Below, piece by piece: positions 1 through 9,348 of a stretch of 64,000 nt of DNA. The notes beneath the pieces are model-generated. The model ran no database searches, was not told where the DNA came from, and was given only the letters and a program-made list of their open reading frames with translations. The translations under genes were made by a program, and so were the position numbers. The DNA lies in NCBI RefSeq assembly GCF_003287875.1, contig NZ_QMKK01000021.1, positions 62,001 through 126,000 on the forward strand. The letters are read 5' to 3'. Origin of the DNA: Martinezella tropici. Its GTDB lineage: Bacteria > Pseudomonadota > Alphaproteobacteria > Rhizobiales > Rhizobiaceae. The first letter of the stretch is position 1, and the number at the start of each line of letters is the position of its first letter.

Positions 1-2
1 CC

Positions 3-236
3 ACGATCGTGGCGGGAAAGATCACCTACGGCATCTATCAGCAGATACTGACGGCCTTCGGGCAGGTCAGCGATTCCTTCCAGTATCTCGTCAGTTCCTG
101 GACCACGATCATCGAGCTGCTGTCGATCCACAAGCGTCTGAAAGCCTTCGAAGCTGCGATCGACGACGAGCCCCTGCCGAAGATCGATCAGACCTATCTG
201 GAGCGTGAAGCGGGCGTCATCCACGCCGACGGCTGA
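3..236 (+). CDS. bacA: BacA/SbmA-family peptide transporter, C-terminal fragment
   Basis: The open frame enters from the left edge and ends at TGA 234-236, giving the last 77 residues or so. The stretch with [20 protein letters not shown] followed by [20 protein letters not shown] matches the conserved C-terminal part of the SbmA/BacA inner-membrane family. These proteins import proline-rich and NCR peptides and are needed for chronic legume infection in several rhizobia. The N-terminal membrane region lies outside the window, so transport competence cannot be judged. An internal GTG at 9 is not the real start. Identification rests on the recognised C-terminal pattern only. Confidence 0.85.
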   Translation, partial: TIVAGKITYGIYQQILTAFGQVSDSFQYLVSSWTTIIELLSIHKRLKAFEAAIDDEPLPKIDQTYLEREAGVIHADG

Positions 237-263
237 TGAAAAGGCTCCGTAGACTTTTCGTTG

Positions 264-415
264 GTTAGAACATCCGGGCCATCCTCGCCCTTCGACAAGC
301 TCAGGTGAGGATGGAGCGCGTTGTTGCGCGAAGCCAGTTCAATATCCAGCCTTGTGCAGGGGCGCCCTCATGGTGGGAAGGCCTGGAAGGCCGTCTCGAA
401 CCACGAGGGCTTAGC
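264..415. repeat. RIME-like intergenic mosaic of two palindromes
   Basis: The gap after bacA holds two imperfect palindromes. The first pairs CATCCTC (280-286) with GAGGATG (307-313) around a core resembling CCCTTCGACAAGCTCAGG, a sequence I recognise as widely dispersed in rhizobial genomes. The second pairs GCCCTC plus TGGT (364-374) with ACCA plus GAGGGC (400-410). Two adjacent palindromes fit the rhizobial RIME type. The assignment is by resemblance. No coding potential is seen between 237 and 426. Confidence 0.5.
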
Positions 416-426
416 CCGACGGCTCC

Positions 427-1407
427 TCATCCTTGCTGGGACTTGCCTCTGGCGGCGATCAGCGGGATGGCTTCGGAATAGCTGACGCAGGCGACGTCCT
501 GCTTGTGGCAGACGTCGCTGACGAAGCGGTCGAGCGCGCGCCAATAGGCGCCGTCGTTCATCTCGACGAAATGGAAGCCGAGCTGCAGCGGGATGCGCTC
601 GCCCTCATATTGCTTGTTGAAGGCGGCTTCGAAGGCGTCGAAGGTGCGGTCCTCATAGGTCTTGGCGTTCGCTTTGTCCTCGGCGCCCTTCGAGTGGCGC
701 ACATAGAGATTGTAGTCCATGCCGATGACCGGACGGTGTTCCGGACCCTCTGGGATCAAGGGCAGGCCGAAGCGGTAGATGCCGTCGACCACCTGCGGCA
801 GGGCAGGCCCTTTGGTGACGAGGCTTGCATCATACTGGAAGCCCGCCTCCTTCTCCGCCGGCACAAGGCCGTCGCTGGTGGAAAGGTAGGGCGCGCGGAA
901 TCCCCTAACGTCGTTCGTGGCGAAATCTTCCCAGCCCTGTGGTTCCTTGTCGGCAAGGCCGACATTCTTCCAGGCGTCGCGAAGAGCGATGCGCGCATCC
1001 ATGAATTCTTGGCTCCAGTCGGCAGCACTCCAGCCTTTGCCGTCGAAATGGCCGCAGGCATGGCTGGAGATATCGTGGCCCTCCAGATGGGCGCCCCAGA
1101 TGTTGGCGATGCGGGTGCGCACATCGTCCTCGCTCTTGGCGAAGCCGACATTCGATTTGCCTGGACGCTGTTTCGGCCCCTGATAGGCCTTGGCCTGCGC
1201 CTTGTTCATCAGGAAAGTGCAGGAAAGAAAGTAGGTGAAGTGCGCGCCGTTGCGCGAAGCGATTTCCCGGCTTCTGGTCCACAGCGCATTGTCGTGAGCG
1301 CCGTCGAAGGAAATCATGACGAGTTGCCTGGGCTTGCCGTCCGCATGGGCTGCGGCAGGAAGAACAAGAGAAAACGCAACGGAGAAACAGGTAACTAAGC
1401 GAAACAT
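427..1407 (-). CDS. exported polysaccharide deacetylase-like protein
   Basis: A 326-residue protein. The start at 1407 is preferred over the upstream start at 1530 because it opens with a clean signal peptide (MFRLVTCFSVAFSLVLPAAA, then HADG). The mature part has a NodB-like beginning, LVMISFDGAHDNALW, and later motifs GHDISSHACGHFDG and RGFRAPYLST. These resemble the catalytic Asp, the H-x(n)-H metal site and the R-x-P motif of carbohydrate esterase family 4. It probably removes acyl groups from a periplasmic glycan, with substrate unknown. It is divergent from the NnrU-like gene. The family call is good; the specificity is not inferable. Confidence 0.7.
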   Translation of the reverse strand: MFRLVTCFSVAFSLVLPAAAHADGKPRQLVMISFDGAHDNALWTRSREIASRNGAHFTYFLSCTFLMNKAQAKAYQGPKQRPGKSNVGFAKSEDDVRTRIANIWGAHLEGHDISSHACGHFDGKGWSAADWSQEFMDARIALRDAWKNVGLADKEPQGWEDFATNDVRGFRAPYLSTSDGLVPAEKEAGFQYDASLVTKGPALPQVVDGIYRFGLPLIPEGPEHRPVIGMDYNLYVRHSKGAEDKANAKTYEDRTFDAFEAAFNKQYEGERIPLQLGFHFVEMNDGAYWRALDRFVSDVCHKQDVACVSYSEAIPLIAARGKSQQG

Positions 1408-1584
1408 GGGCACCGAATATTGATTTGATGAGCACGGTTTTGCGAAGGTCGATCTACGATATCGATGGCGTGCTCCGGATGGCCTCCTTCCTTTCGCGCA
1501 AATGCGGCGAAGCTGCGGTGATGCTGGCATTTTTTTGCCACAGCCGATAAGGATGTCATTACAAGATCGTAGGGGGCTTCATTC

Positions 1585-2166
1585 ATGGCATTGCTTATTC
1601 TTGGCATTGTTCTTTTTCTCGGCATCCATCTGATCCGCGTCGTTGCTCCAGGCTTGCGGAGCTCGATGATCGCAAGCATTGGCGAATCCGGCTGGAAGAT
1701 CGCCTATTCGATCGCAAGCATCGTGACCCTGATCATCCTCATTTACGGCTTCGGCCAGGCGCGGGACATGACGCCGATCTGGTCGCCGCCTTTCTGGATG
1801 AGCCATATCACCATCCTGCTGATGCTATTCGCGATGATCTGTCTTGCCGCTTCGCTGCTGCCGGCGGGGCACATCGCCGTCAGGACGAAGCATCCGATGG
1901 TGCTGTCCGTGAAGATCTGGGCCTTGGCGCACCTGCTCTCCAATGGCGATGGTGCCGCGATGCTGCTCTTTGCCGCTTTCCTCGCCTGGGGCGTGATCCT
2001 TCGCATTTCGCTGAAGCGGCGCGAGCGCGCCGGCGAAACCACCCTGCGTCCGTTCGTCTCGGCGAAATACGATCTCTATGCCGTTGTCATCGGCGTCATT
2101 GCCTGGGCTTTGATCATTTGGAAGCTTCACGCGTGGATTATCGGGGTTTCGCCGCTCGTTATGTGA
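1585..2166 (+). CDS. NnrU-family integral membrane protein
   Basis: A 193-residue protein that is hydrophobic throughout, with about six predicted membrane segments: near residues 1-18, 37-57, 70-95, 105-125, 128-145 and 165-185. The HLLSNGD motif around residues 110-120 is typical of NnrU. NnrU family members were named from nitrite/nitric oxide reduction loci, but most genomic copies have no proven role. No denitrification gene is nearby, so a function in nitrogen oxide metabolism should not be assumed. It stands alone between a divergent deacetylase and the TPR-der pair. Confidence 0.8.
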   Translation: MALLILGIVLFLGIHLIRVVAPGLRSSMIASIGESGWKIAYSIASIVTLIILIYGFGQARDMTPIWSPPFWMSHITILLMLFAMICLAASLLPAGHIAVRTKHPMVLSVKIWALAHLLSNGDGAAMLLFAAFLAWGVILRISLKRRERAGETTLRPFVSAKYDLYAVVIGVIAWALIIWKLHAWIIGVSPLVM

Positions 2167-2263
2167 CGATTTCTGCCGTTCCCCCTTACATCAGCCGCAA
2201 AATGGAGTAGAAGGCCCCACTAAACCTAAGCTTTGAACTATTTGGCCTGGGCCGGAGACGAGA

Positions 2264-2947
2264 ATGGCATTCAATGACGATAGCTTCATCCGCGAGGTGA
2301 ACGAGGAACTGCGTTCGGACCAGCTACGGTTCGTATGGCGCCGTTTTGGCAGGCTGATCATCGGCGGCGCCGTGCTCATCGTTCTCGGCACCGCGGCCTA
2401 TAGCGGCTATCGCTATTGGGCGGGCAATCAGGCCGGCAGCGGCGGTGACCAGTTCATCGCAGCTCTGACGCTGGCCGACCAGAACAAGACTGACGAAGCG
2501 CTCGCCGCGCTGACGGCAATCGAAAAGAACGGCCCCGGCTCCTATCCGGTGCTGGCGCGGTTGCGCGCCGCGACGCTGCAGGCGCAGAAGGGCGACAAGG
2601 CAGCCGCCATCGCCGCTTTCTCCGCGATCGGCAAGCAAACGGATATCCCGGTCGTCGTCCGCGATGCGGCGCGTCTGCGTGCCGCCTATCTTCTTGTCGA
2701 CACCGGCACTTACGATCAGGTTGCCGCCGAGGTGCAGGAACTGGCGGTGCCAGCCGACGCCTTCCGCCATTCGGCGCGCGACGTTCTTGGCCTTGCCGCC
2801 TATAAGGCCGGCGATTTCGCCAAGGCCCGGCAGTGGTTCCAGGCGATCGTCGACGATCCGCAGAGCCCGCGCAACGTCGCTAACCGCGCCCAGATGCTGC
2901 TCGATCTCATCACGGCATCCGGCAAGGCTCCGGTCGCAAAAGGCTGA
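2264..2947 (+). CDS. single-pass membrane TPR-like protein upstream of der
   Basis: A 227-residue protein with a short cytoplasmic head (MAFNDDSFIREVNEELRSDQ), one membrane segment at about residues 28-48, and a periplasmic alpha-helical part with tetratricopeptide-like repeats (for example around residues 60-100 and 150-215). The layout resembles the YfgM family, which helps outer-membrane and periplasmic protein quality control in Escherichia coli. In E. coli and many proteobacteria this gene also sits next to der. It ends 11 bp before der and the two are probably co-transcribed. The role in rhizobia is inferred from family and context. Confidence 0.75.
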   Translation: MAFNDDSFIREVNEELRSDQLRFVWRRFGRLIIGGAVLIVLGTAAYSGYRYWAGNQAGSGGDQFIAALTLADQNKTDEALAALTAIEKNGPGSYPVLARLRAATLQAQKGDKAAAIAAFSAIGKQTDIPVVVRDAARLRAAYLLVDTGTYDQVAAEVQELAVPADAFRHSARDVLGLAAYKAGDFAKARQWFQAIVDDPQSPRNVANRAQMLLDLITASGKAPVAKG

Positions 2948-2958
2948 AGGATCGTTAA

Positions 2959-4386
2959 ATGAGCTTCACGGTCGCGATCGTCGGTCGCCCGAATGTCGGC
3001 AAGTCCACACTGTTTAACCGTCTGGTTGGCAAGAAGCTGGCGCTTGTCGACGATACGCCGGGCGTCACGCGTGACCGCCGCCCCGGTGACGCCAAACTGA
3101 TCGATCTGCGCTTCCGTATCGTCGATACCGCCGGTCTTGAAGAGGCACAGGATGAATCACTTCAGGGTCGCATGCGCGCACAGACCGAGGCTGCGATCGA
3201 CGAGGCGGATCTGACGCTCTTCGTCGTCGACGCCAAGATGGGCCTGACCCATATCGACAAGACGCTCGCCGAAATGCTGCGCAAGCGCGGCCGGCCTGTC
3301 GTGCTCGTTGCCAACAAATCCGAGGCGCGAGGCTCCGATAGCGGCTTCTATGACGCCTATACGCTCGGCCTTGGCGAGCCTTGTCCTATCTCGGCCGAGC
3401 ACGGCCAAGGCATGATGGATCTGCGTGACGCGATCGTCGAGGCGATCGGGCCTGAGCGCGCCTTCCCGGAAGAGGAAGACGAAGCGGAGACGAATGTCAG
3501 CATTCCGCGTCCTGCCGTCGGCGAAGATGGCGAAGAGATCGACGAAGAGCCCGTCTATGACGAGACGCGGCCGCTGCGCGTTGCGATCGTCGGCCGTCCG
3601 AATGCCGGCAAGTCGACGCTCATCAACCGCTTCCTTGGCGAAGACAGGCTGCTGACCGGTCCCGAAGCCGGCATCACCCGCGATTCCATCTCCGTCGACT
3701 GGAGCTGGCGCGGTCGCACCATAAAGATGTTCGATACGGCCGGTATGCGCCGCAAGGCGAAGGTGACCGAGAAGCTGGAGAAGCTCTCGGTTGCCGATGC
3801 GTTGCGCGCCATTCGTTTTGCCGAAACCGTCGTCATCGTCTTCGATGCGACCATTCCCTTCGAGAAGCAGGACCTCCAGATCGTCGATCTCGTGATCCGC
3901 GAGGGACGTGCCGCCGTGCTCGCCTTCAACAAGTGGGACATGATCGAGGATCGCCAGGCCGTCCTTGCCGAGCTGCGCGAAAAGACCGACCGGCTGTTGC
4001 CGCAGGCACGCGGCATTCGCGCCATACCGATTGCCGGCCAGACGGGCGAAGGGTTGGACCGCCTGATGCAGGCGATCGTCGATACAGATAAGGTCTGGAA
4101 CAAGCGCGTCTCGACTGCGCGTCTCAACCGCTGGCTCGAGACACAGCAGGTGCAGCATCCGCCACCGGCGGTCTCGGGCCGCCGCATCAAGCTGAAGTAC
4201 ATGACGCAAGTGAAGGCGCGGCCTCCGGCCTTCATGATTTCCTGCACCCGCTCGGATGCCCTGCCGGAATCCTATGTCCGTTATCTGATCAACGGTCTGC
4301 GAGAGGATTTCGCCATGCCCGGCGTGCCGATCCGCATTCATTTCCGTTCGTCGGAAAACCCCTACGAAAACAAGAAGAAGCGGTAA
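2959..4386 (+). CDS. der: ribosome assembly GTPase Der (EngA)
   Basis: A 475-residue protein, the usual Der length, with two tandem GTPase domains. The first P-loop is GRPNVGKST near residues 8-16 and the second is GRPNAGKST at 212-220. Matching switch elements (DTPGVTRD and DTAG; then ITRDS and DTAG) and NKS/NKWD specificity motifs follow. An acidic linker around residues 170-200 separates the domains and the C-terminal KH-like domain follows. Der acts in late 50S ribosomal subunit maturation and is essential in most bacteria. It converges on the OhrR gene with only 34 bp between them and no strong terminator visible. Confidence 0.97.
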   Translation: MSFTVAIVGRPNVGKSTLFNRLVGKKLALVDDTPGVTRDRRPGDAKLIDLRFRIVDTAGLEEAQDESLQGRMRAQTEAAIDEADLTLFVVDAKMGLTHIDKTLAEMLRKRGRPVVLVANKSEARGSDSGFYDAYTLGLGEPCPISAEHGQGMMDLRDAIVEAIGPERAFPEEEDEAETNVSIPRPAVGEDGEEIDEEPVYDETRPLRVAIVGRPNAGKSTLINRFLGEDRLLTGPEAGITRDSISVDWSWRGRTIKMFDTAGMRRKAKVTEKLEKLSVADALRAIRFAETVVIVFDATIPFEKQDLQIVDLVIREGRAAVLAFNKWDMIEDRQAVLAELREKTDRLLPQARGIRAIPIAGQTGEGLDRLMQAIVDTDKVWNKRVSTARLNRWLETQQVQHPPPAVSGRRIKLKYMTQVKARPPAFMISCTRSDALPESYVRYLINGLREDFAMPGVPIRIHFRSSENPYENKKKR

Positions 4387-4420
4387 TTTTCTCAAGCGGC
4401 GCCGGATGGATGGCCTTCGC

Positions 4421-4861
4421 TCAGGCTGCGTTCTTGCTGAGCGCCTCGCGCAGCATCGTGATTTCCGCCTTCAGACGTGTCAGTTCGTCAGGCGTTTGCT
4501 CCGTAGCATCCAGAATGCACGGGGGAACTGTTGCCGCCTTCTTTTTCAGCGCTTTGCCTTCGTCGGTAAGGTGGATCAGCACTTGTCGCTCATCTTCCTT
4601 GCTGCGGATGCGCTGAATGAAGCCGGCGGCTTCCAGGCGCTTCAAAAGCGGCGTCAGCGTGCTCGATTCCAGGAACAGCTTTTCGCCGATGCCACCGACG
4701 GTCTGGCCATCCTCTTCCCATAATGTCACCATGACGAGATATTGCGGATAGGTGAGATTGAGCGCATCAAGCATCGGCTTGTATAGCCGATTCATGGCGT
4801 GGTTGGCCGAATAGAGGGCGAAGCAGATGAAGTTATCCAGCTTTAACAGGTCGTCGGTCAT
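4421..4861 (-). CDS. ohrR: MarR-family organic peroxide sensor, OhrR-type, two cysteines
   Basis: A 146-residue winged-helix regulator. The start at 4861 is chosen for its GGAG ribosome site; a longer in-frame start at 4915 lacks one. The segment CFALYSANHAMNRLYKPMLD and the following TYPQYLVMVTLW are hallmarks of OhrR, which represses the thiol peroxidase gene ohr until its reactive cysteine is oxidised. Cys13 is the sensing cysteine by position. Cys115 would be the resolving partner of the 2-Cys class. No ohr gene lies in the window, so its target is either distant or different. A half operator lies upstream. Confidence 0.85.
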   Translation of the reverse strand: MTDDLLKLDNFICFALYSANHAMNRLYKPMLDALNLTYPQYLVMVTLWEEDGQTVGGIGEKLFLESSTLTPLLKRLEAAGFIQRIRSKEDERQVLIHLTDEGKALKKKAATVPPCILDATEQTPDELTRLKAEITMLREALSKNAA

Positions 4862-4898
4862 CTCAAGTCCTCCCTGAGAAGTCTTATGTAGATCGTGC

Positions 4899-4912
4899 GA
4901 TAAATAATTGTA
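4899..4912. promoter_or_regulatory. candidate OhrR operator upstream of ohrR
   Basis: The sequence GATAAAT-AATTGTA carries one exact half site (AATTGTA, 4906-4912) and a degenerate second half (4 of 7 matches) of the TACAATT-AATTGTA type operator described for OhrR. It lies about 40 bp upstream of the ohrR start, consistent with autoregulation. It is a motif match only. Confidence 0.35.
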
Positions 4913-5130
4913 CACCTAAAAAGGCGCTGGAGCTACGGATTTCTTCGGGATTTGAAAAGCCGGCTTCGGATGGCGGCGCACTTCCAGCCCGGCAGCCACA
5001 TCCACCCCTATGGCAGGTGCAACGAGATCCGCTGGCCAGACGCTCGGGCTTGCGATCACGGGTGGGCGCTCTCGGTTATCTGGCGCAGGATGACAAAGGA
5101 TTCAATATCGAACCCAAATGAAGTGGGGGC

Positions 5131-6258
5131 TCAATGCTTATGAGCCCGACCCCGGTGGTTGGCGATCCGGACGTTGCCGATGAACTGTGTGGTGGCGGCT
5201 TCCCAGGAATAGCTGAGCGCCAGGGAACGGGCCGCCTCGCGCGAGCAGGAGAGGGCGGCAAGGCAGGCCGTTGCCAGATCGGCATCCACGACGCCGGCTG
5301 CCCTGTCGCCGGCGAGAATATCCGCAGGCCCGGTGACGGGATAGGCTGCAACCGGGACGCCGCTTGCCAGCGCTTCCAGAATGGCATTGCCGAACGTGTC
5401 GGTCTTCGACGGAAAGACAAAGACGTCGGCTTGGGAATAGGCATGCGCCAGTTCCTCGCCGAATTTGGCTCCCAGAAAATGCACATCGGGATAGAGCTTC
5501 TGCAGGTCCGCCCGCGCGGGACCGTCGCCGACCACTACTTTCGATCCGGGCAGGTCGAGATCGAGAAAGGCCGGCAGGTTTTTTTCAAGCGCCACGCGGC
5601 CGACGGTCATGAAGATCGGGCGGGGCAGACCGAAGGGATTGTCTTCCTGGGGCTGCGGTCGAAACAGCGAGGAGTCGATGCCACGGCTCCATGGCAGCAG
5701 ATTATGAATGCCGCGCTGCCTGAGCTCGTTTGCAAGACTTGGTGTCGCCACCATGCAGCCGTAGCCGGCGTTGTGAAACCATTTGACGAAAGCATAGAGC
5801 CAGCTTTGCGGTATCGGCAGGCGGGCGGCCACATACTCGGGAAAGCGGGTATGATAGCTCGTGGAAAAGGGCATGCCGTTTCGCAGACACCAGCGCCGCG
5901 CTGTCAGCCCAAGCGGGCCTTCCGTGGCAATGTGCACATAGGTCGGCCGCATCGCCTCTATTCTCGAAGCGACCTTGCGATAGCTGGCGATCGAAAGCCG
6001 GATTTCTGGATAGGTGGGGCAAGGGATATTGCGAAAGCCGTCCGGCGTAATCATGGAGACTTCGATCCCCATGCGGGTCAGTTCGCGATTGGTGTTCTCG
6101 ATCGAACGGACGACGCCGTTGACCTGCGGATGCCAGGCATCGCTGACAATAAGCAGGCGTTCGGGTACTGCGACAGGTGTCGCCGCCTGGGTCCAGGTGG
6201 TTTGATCGATGTCCGACAAGCGTTGCAACATGCCCAAAACAGTCCATCCGCACCGCAT
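5131..6258 (-). CDS. GT4-family glycosyltransferase
   Basis: A 375-residue GT-B fold glycosyltransferase; it is 366 residues if the internal ATG at 6231 is used, and neither start has a good ribosome site. The N-terminal domain begins LLIVSDAWHPQVNGVVRSIE, the signature of DGD1/mannosyltransferase-like GT4 enzymes. The C-terminal nucleotide-sugar domain has GRVALEKNLPAFLDL and the E-x7-E motif within PSKTDTFGNAILEALASG. Rhizobiaceae relatives include Agt-like enzymes that make glucosyl- or glucuronosyl-diacylglycerol under phosphate limitation, but I see no clear Pho box here. Substrate and product are uncertain. Confidence 0.8.
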   Translation of the reverse strand: MRCGWTVLGMLQRLSDIDQTTWTQAATPVAVPERLLIVSDAWHPQVNGVVRSIENTNRELTRMGIEVSMITPDGFRNIPCPTYPEIRLSIASYRKVASRIEAMRPTYVHIATEGPLGLTARRWCLRNGMPFSTSYHTRFPEYVAARLPIPQSWLYAFVKWFHNAGYGCMVATPSLANELRQRGIHNLLPWSRGIDSSLFRPQPQEDNPFGLPRPIFMTVGRVALEKNLPAFLDLDLPGSKVVVGDGPARADLQKLYPDVHFLGAKFGEELAHAYSQADVFVFPSKTDTFGNAILEALASGVPVAAYPVTGPADILAGDRAAGVVDADLATACLAALSCSREAARSLALSYSWEAATTQFIGNVRIANHRGRAHKH

Positions 6259-6354
6259 CCTCGTGATGACGGTGCCAGCGATTGCGGTGTTTCAAACATG
6301 ATTCCCGCGCCCACTCTATTGTGAGGCGTGTCCATGATGGAAATATTACAGTGT

Positions 6355-7287
6355 CTATTTGGCGACTTTCAGCTTCTGCGGAGAAACGAGCGCGCCGTAT
6401 TCCCGAATGACCTTCGCCGCGATTTCGGCGGCGAAGCCGGCGGCGGCAACCGCATCCTGATGCTGCAGATAATGCGCCAGAAATGCGCCGTTGAAACTGT
6501 CGCCGGCGCTGGTGGTATCGATGACCTTGGCGACCTTGACCGCGGGAACGAGTGTCTCGTCGATGCCATCGCCGATGGTCGCACCTTCAGCGCCATTCTT
6601 GACGACGACCATGTTGGCGCCGTACTGCCGGTAACGGCGAATGGTGGTGGCAATGGAATCGTCGCCGAAATGCACAGCCTCGTCGTCAAAGCTCGGCATG
6701 ACGAGTGTTGCCGCGCGTGCGCCTTCCGCGATCATGGTGTGCATGGCATCCAGGCTCGACCATAGGCGCGGACGCAGGTTCGGATCGAAGGCGACGAGCT
6801 TGCCGGCCGCCTTGGCGCGGCGCAGTTCCGCCAGCAGGGTGAAAGCGTCTTCGCGCGACAGGATCGCCAGCGTGATACCGGAGAAATAGAGGACGTCGGA
6901 TGCCTCGATTGCAGTGCGCAAGGCGTCGCCGTCGGCGGCGAGCTGGCGGGCGGCGGAGCTGTCGCGCCAATAGCTGAAAGAGCGTTCCCCGTCCTTCAGA
7001 TTGATCATGTAGAGGCCGGGCGTCTTGCCGCGAAGGCGGCGGATACTTGCTGTGCCGATGCCGGCGCCGGCCATGAAGGCGATCATTTCGTCGGACATGG
7101 CGTCGTCGCCGAGTGCGGTGAAATAGTCGATCGACCAGTCTGCCGGCAGGCAGGCGCGGGCATACCAGGCGGTGTTGAACGTGTCGCCGGCAAAGCCCTT
7201 GCGCAGGTGTCCGTCATCGGCTTGCGACAGTTCCACCATGCATTCGCCAATCGATAGAAAACGCCCGCCCAAGACTGCCTCCCGCAT
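6355..7287 (-). CDS. kdgK: 2-dehydro-3-deoxygluconokinase (PfkB family)
   Basis: A 310-residue sugar kinase. The start at 7287 has AAGG at suitable spacing. FLSIGECMVELSQ near the N-terminus, the sugar-binding GDTFNTAWY motif and the C-terminal catalytic DTTSAGDSFNGAF (catalytic Asp at about 263) define the PfkB family. The overall pattern matches KDG kinase, which phosphorylates 2-keto-3-deoxygluconate in the Entner-Doudoroff/hexuronate route. It is 85 bp downstream of oppF on the same strand and could be read through from the opp operon. The match is strong, although ribokinase-type specificity cannot be fully excluded. Confidence 0.85.
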   Translation of the reverse strand: MREAVLGGRFLSIGECMVELSQADDGHLRKGFAGDTFNTAWYARACLPADWSIDYFTALGDDAMSDEMIAFMAGAGIGTASIRRLRGKTPGLYMINLKDGERSFSYWRDSSAARQLAADGDALRTAIEASDVLYFSGITLAILSREDAFTLLAELRRAKAAGKLVAFDPNLRPRLWSSLDAMHTMIAEGARAATLVMPSFDDEAVHFGDDSIATTIRRYRQYGANMVVVKNGAEGATIGDGIDETLVPAVKVAKVIDTTSAGDSFNGAFLAHYLQHQDAVAAAGFAAEIAAKVIREYGALVSPQKLKVAK

Positions 7288-7372
7288 TTTTGCCTTGGTG
7301 CTGCATACGCGCAAGCGGCGGCGGGGGCAAGGTGGACGGCGGCTGCCGCCGCCCACTTTTGCTGGATCTGCT

Positions 7373-8359
7373 TTACGGCCGGTCCATGTGATAGCAGGCC
7401 GCCGTCTGGCCTGGGCGCACGTGCTCGGTCGGTGGCATCTTCGTGCGGCAGATATCCGTCGCCTTCCAGCAGCGGGGCGAGAAGACGCAGCCCGGCGGCG
7501 GATTGAGCGGCGAGGGCGGGTCGCCCTGCAGGCGGATGCGCTCGCGGCCGCGCGCCAGCTTTGGATCCGGAATAGGTGCGGCGGAGAACAGCGCCTGCGT
7601 ATACGGGTGGGCCGGATGATCGAAGACCGTCGCGGCTTCGCCCGCTTCCACCACCTTGCCGAGATAGAGCACCAGCACGTCGTCCGAGATCAGGCGCACG
7701 ACCGAGAGGTCATGGCTGATGAAGATCAGGGTGAGGCCGAACTCCTTGCGCAGGCGGCGCAGAAGCGTGATGACCTGTCCCTGGATCGAGACATCGAGGG
7801 CTGAAACCGGTTCGTCGCAGATGATGAGCTTCGGCCGGGTGATGACGGCACGGGCGATGCCGATGCGCTGCGCCTGTCCGCCCGAGAACTCATGCGGGTA
7901 GCGGTTGATCATCTCGGGAACGAGGCCGACCGCCGCCATGATTTCGCGGACGCGATCCTGCCGCTGCGCCCGGGTCAATTTCGGTTCGAAGACGGTCAGC
8001 GGCTCGGCGATGATGTCGCCGACGGTCATGCGCGGATCGAGCGAGGCGATCGGGTCCTGGAAGATGATCTGCATGTCACGGCGTGCGGCGCGCATCTCTT
8101 CGTCGGTGAGATCGAGAAGGTTGCTGCCCTGCCAGAGGATGCGGCCCTTCTGCGCCTTGATCAGCCGCAGGATGGAGCGGCCGAGCGTGGACTTGCCGCA
8201 GCCGGATTCACCGACGATGCCGAGCGTCCGGCCGGTCTTCAGCTCGAAGCTGACATCGTTGACCGCAGTCAGGATCATCGGCGGTTTGAAGAGGGATTTC
8301 GATGGCAACTCGAATTCGGTCGTCAGATGCTCGACCTTCAGAAGCGTTTGCTCAGCCAT
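7373..8359 (-). CDS. oppF: oligopeptide/dipeptide ABC transporter ATPase OppF
   Basis: A 328-residue ABC ATPase. It has Walker A GESGCGKST, signature FSGGQAQRIGIARA, Walker B IICDEPVSALD and the C-terminal cysteine-containing oligopeptide-transporter extension (VFSPRCWKATDIC). The start at 8359 gives an 8 bp overlap with the end of oppD and avoids a 45-residue low-quality extension to 8494. It pairs with OppD to energise peptide uptake through OppBC. It is the last opp gene of the minus-strand cluster. Confidence 0.93.
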   Translation of the reverse strand: MAEQTLLKVEHLTTEFELPSKSLFKPPMILTAVNDVSFELKTGRTLGIVGESGCGKSTLGRSILRLIKAQKGRILWQGSNLLDLTDEEMRAARRDMQIIFQDPIASLDPRMTVGDIIAEPLTVFEPKLTRAQRQDRVREIMAAVGLVPEMINRYPHEFSGGQAQRIGIARAVITRPKLIICDEPVSALDVSIQGQVITLLRRLRKEFGLTLIFISHDLSVVRLISDDVLVLYLGKVVEAGEAATVFDHPAHPYTQALFSAAPIPDPKLARGRERIRLQGDPPSPLNPPPGCVFSPRCWKATDICRTKMPPTEHVRPGQTAACYHMDRP

Positions 8360-9347
8360 GGACGAGGCTCCGTTCCTGATTAGCCGAAAGGGGATGGAAG
8401 CAGGCCGCGCAACGGCGTGGCGCCAGCGGATCGAGCGGCGGCGCCGCATCCAGACAGTCGTCCTGCACATGCGCGCAGCGTGGCGAGAAGGCACAGCCGC
8501 GCGGCAGGTGCATCAGGTTCGGCGGCCGTCCAGGGATGACGGTGAGATCGTCGACATCCTGGTCGGGCCTCGGGATCGCCGAGTGAAGCGCCGCCGTATA
8601 GGGATGAGCCGGACTTTCGAACAGCTCCTCCACCGGCGCTTCCTCGACGATACGGCCGGCATACATGACGGCAACGCGATCGGCGAGGCCGGCGACGACA
8701 CCGAGGTCATGGGTGATCATGACGAGCGCCGTGTGCATTTCCGCCGTCAGCTCATTGAAGAGATCGAGGATCTGCGCCTGGATCGTCACGTCGAGCGCGG
8801 TCGTCGGCTCGTCGGCGATGAGCAGCTTCGGCTTGGTGAGCAGCGCCATGGCGATGACGATGCGCTGGCGCATGCCGCCCGAAAGCTCGTGCGGATAGAG
8901 GTTGAAGCGACGGGTCGGGTCGGGGATGCCGACACGCTTCAGCATGTCGAGTGCTGCTGCCGAGGCTGCGCGCGCCGTCAGGCCGCCATGGACCTCGAGC
9001 TGCTCCGTCAATTGCCGCGATATGCGCAGCGACGGGTTAAGCGCGGTCATCGGGTCCTGGAAGACCATGGCCATATCCTTGCCGCGCACATGGTCGAGTT
9101 CGCGCGGCTTCAGCGTCAGCAGATCCTTGCCGTCGAGCAGCGCCTGGCCGCTGGTGCGGCCGTTCTTGGCGAGCAGGCCCATCAGGCCGAGGAAGGTCTG
9201 GCTCTTGCCGGAGCCGGATTCACCGACGATGGCGATGCGCTCGCCGCGGCCGATCTTGAGGTTCATCTTCGAGACCGCCGCCACTTCGCCTTCAGGCGTG
9301 CGGAAGGTGATGGAATAGTCTTTGAGTTCGAGAAGGGTGTCTGTCAT
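8352..9347 (-). CDS. oppD: oligopeptide/dipeptide ABC transporter ATPase OppD
   Basis: A 331-residue ABC ATPase with Walker A GESGSGKSQ, signature LSGGMRQRIVIAMAL and Walker B LLIADEPTTALD. The C-terminal cysteine-rich oligopeptide-transporter domain includes CAFSPRCAHVQDDC. It starts 1 bp after the stop of oppC and overlaps oppF by 8 bp, so translation is probably coupled. The Cys cluster matches OppD/DppD proteins in which an iron-sulfur cluster has been proposed. It provides one of the two nucleotide-binding subunits of the importer. Confidence 0.93.
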   Translation of the reverse strand: MTDTLLELKDYSITFRTPEGEVAAVSKMNLKIGRGERIAIVGESGSGKSQTFLGLMGLLAKNGRTSGQALLDGKDLLTLKPRELDHVRGKDMAMVFQDPMTALNPSLRISRQLTEQLEVHGGLTARAASAAALDMLKRVGIPDPTRRFNLYPHELSGGMRQRIVIAMALLTKPKLLIADEPTTALDVTIQAQILDLFNELTAEMHTALVMITHDLGVVAGLADRVAVMYAGRIVEEAPVEELFESPAHPYTAALHSAIPRPDQDVDDLTVIPGRPPNLMHLPRGCAFSPRCAHVQDDCLDAAPPLDPLAPRRCAACFHPLSANQERSLVHG

Positions 9348-9348
9348 G

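Noticed and set aside
4952..5143. Small plus-strand ORF between ohrR and the glycosyltransferase
   Set aside because: Atypical composition, no ribosome site and overlap with the glycosyltransferase end.
6259..6354. Pho box upstream of the glycosyltransferase
   Set aside because: No pair of CTGTCAT-like repeats is present, although the gene family is phosphate-regulated in Agrobacterium.
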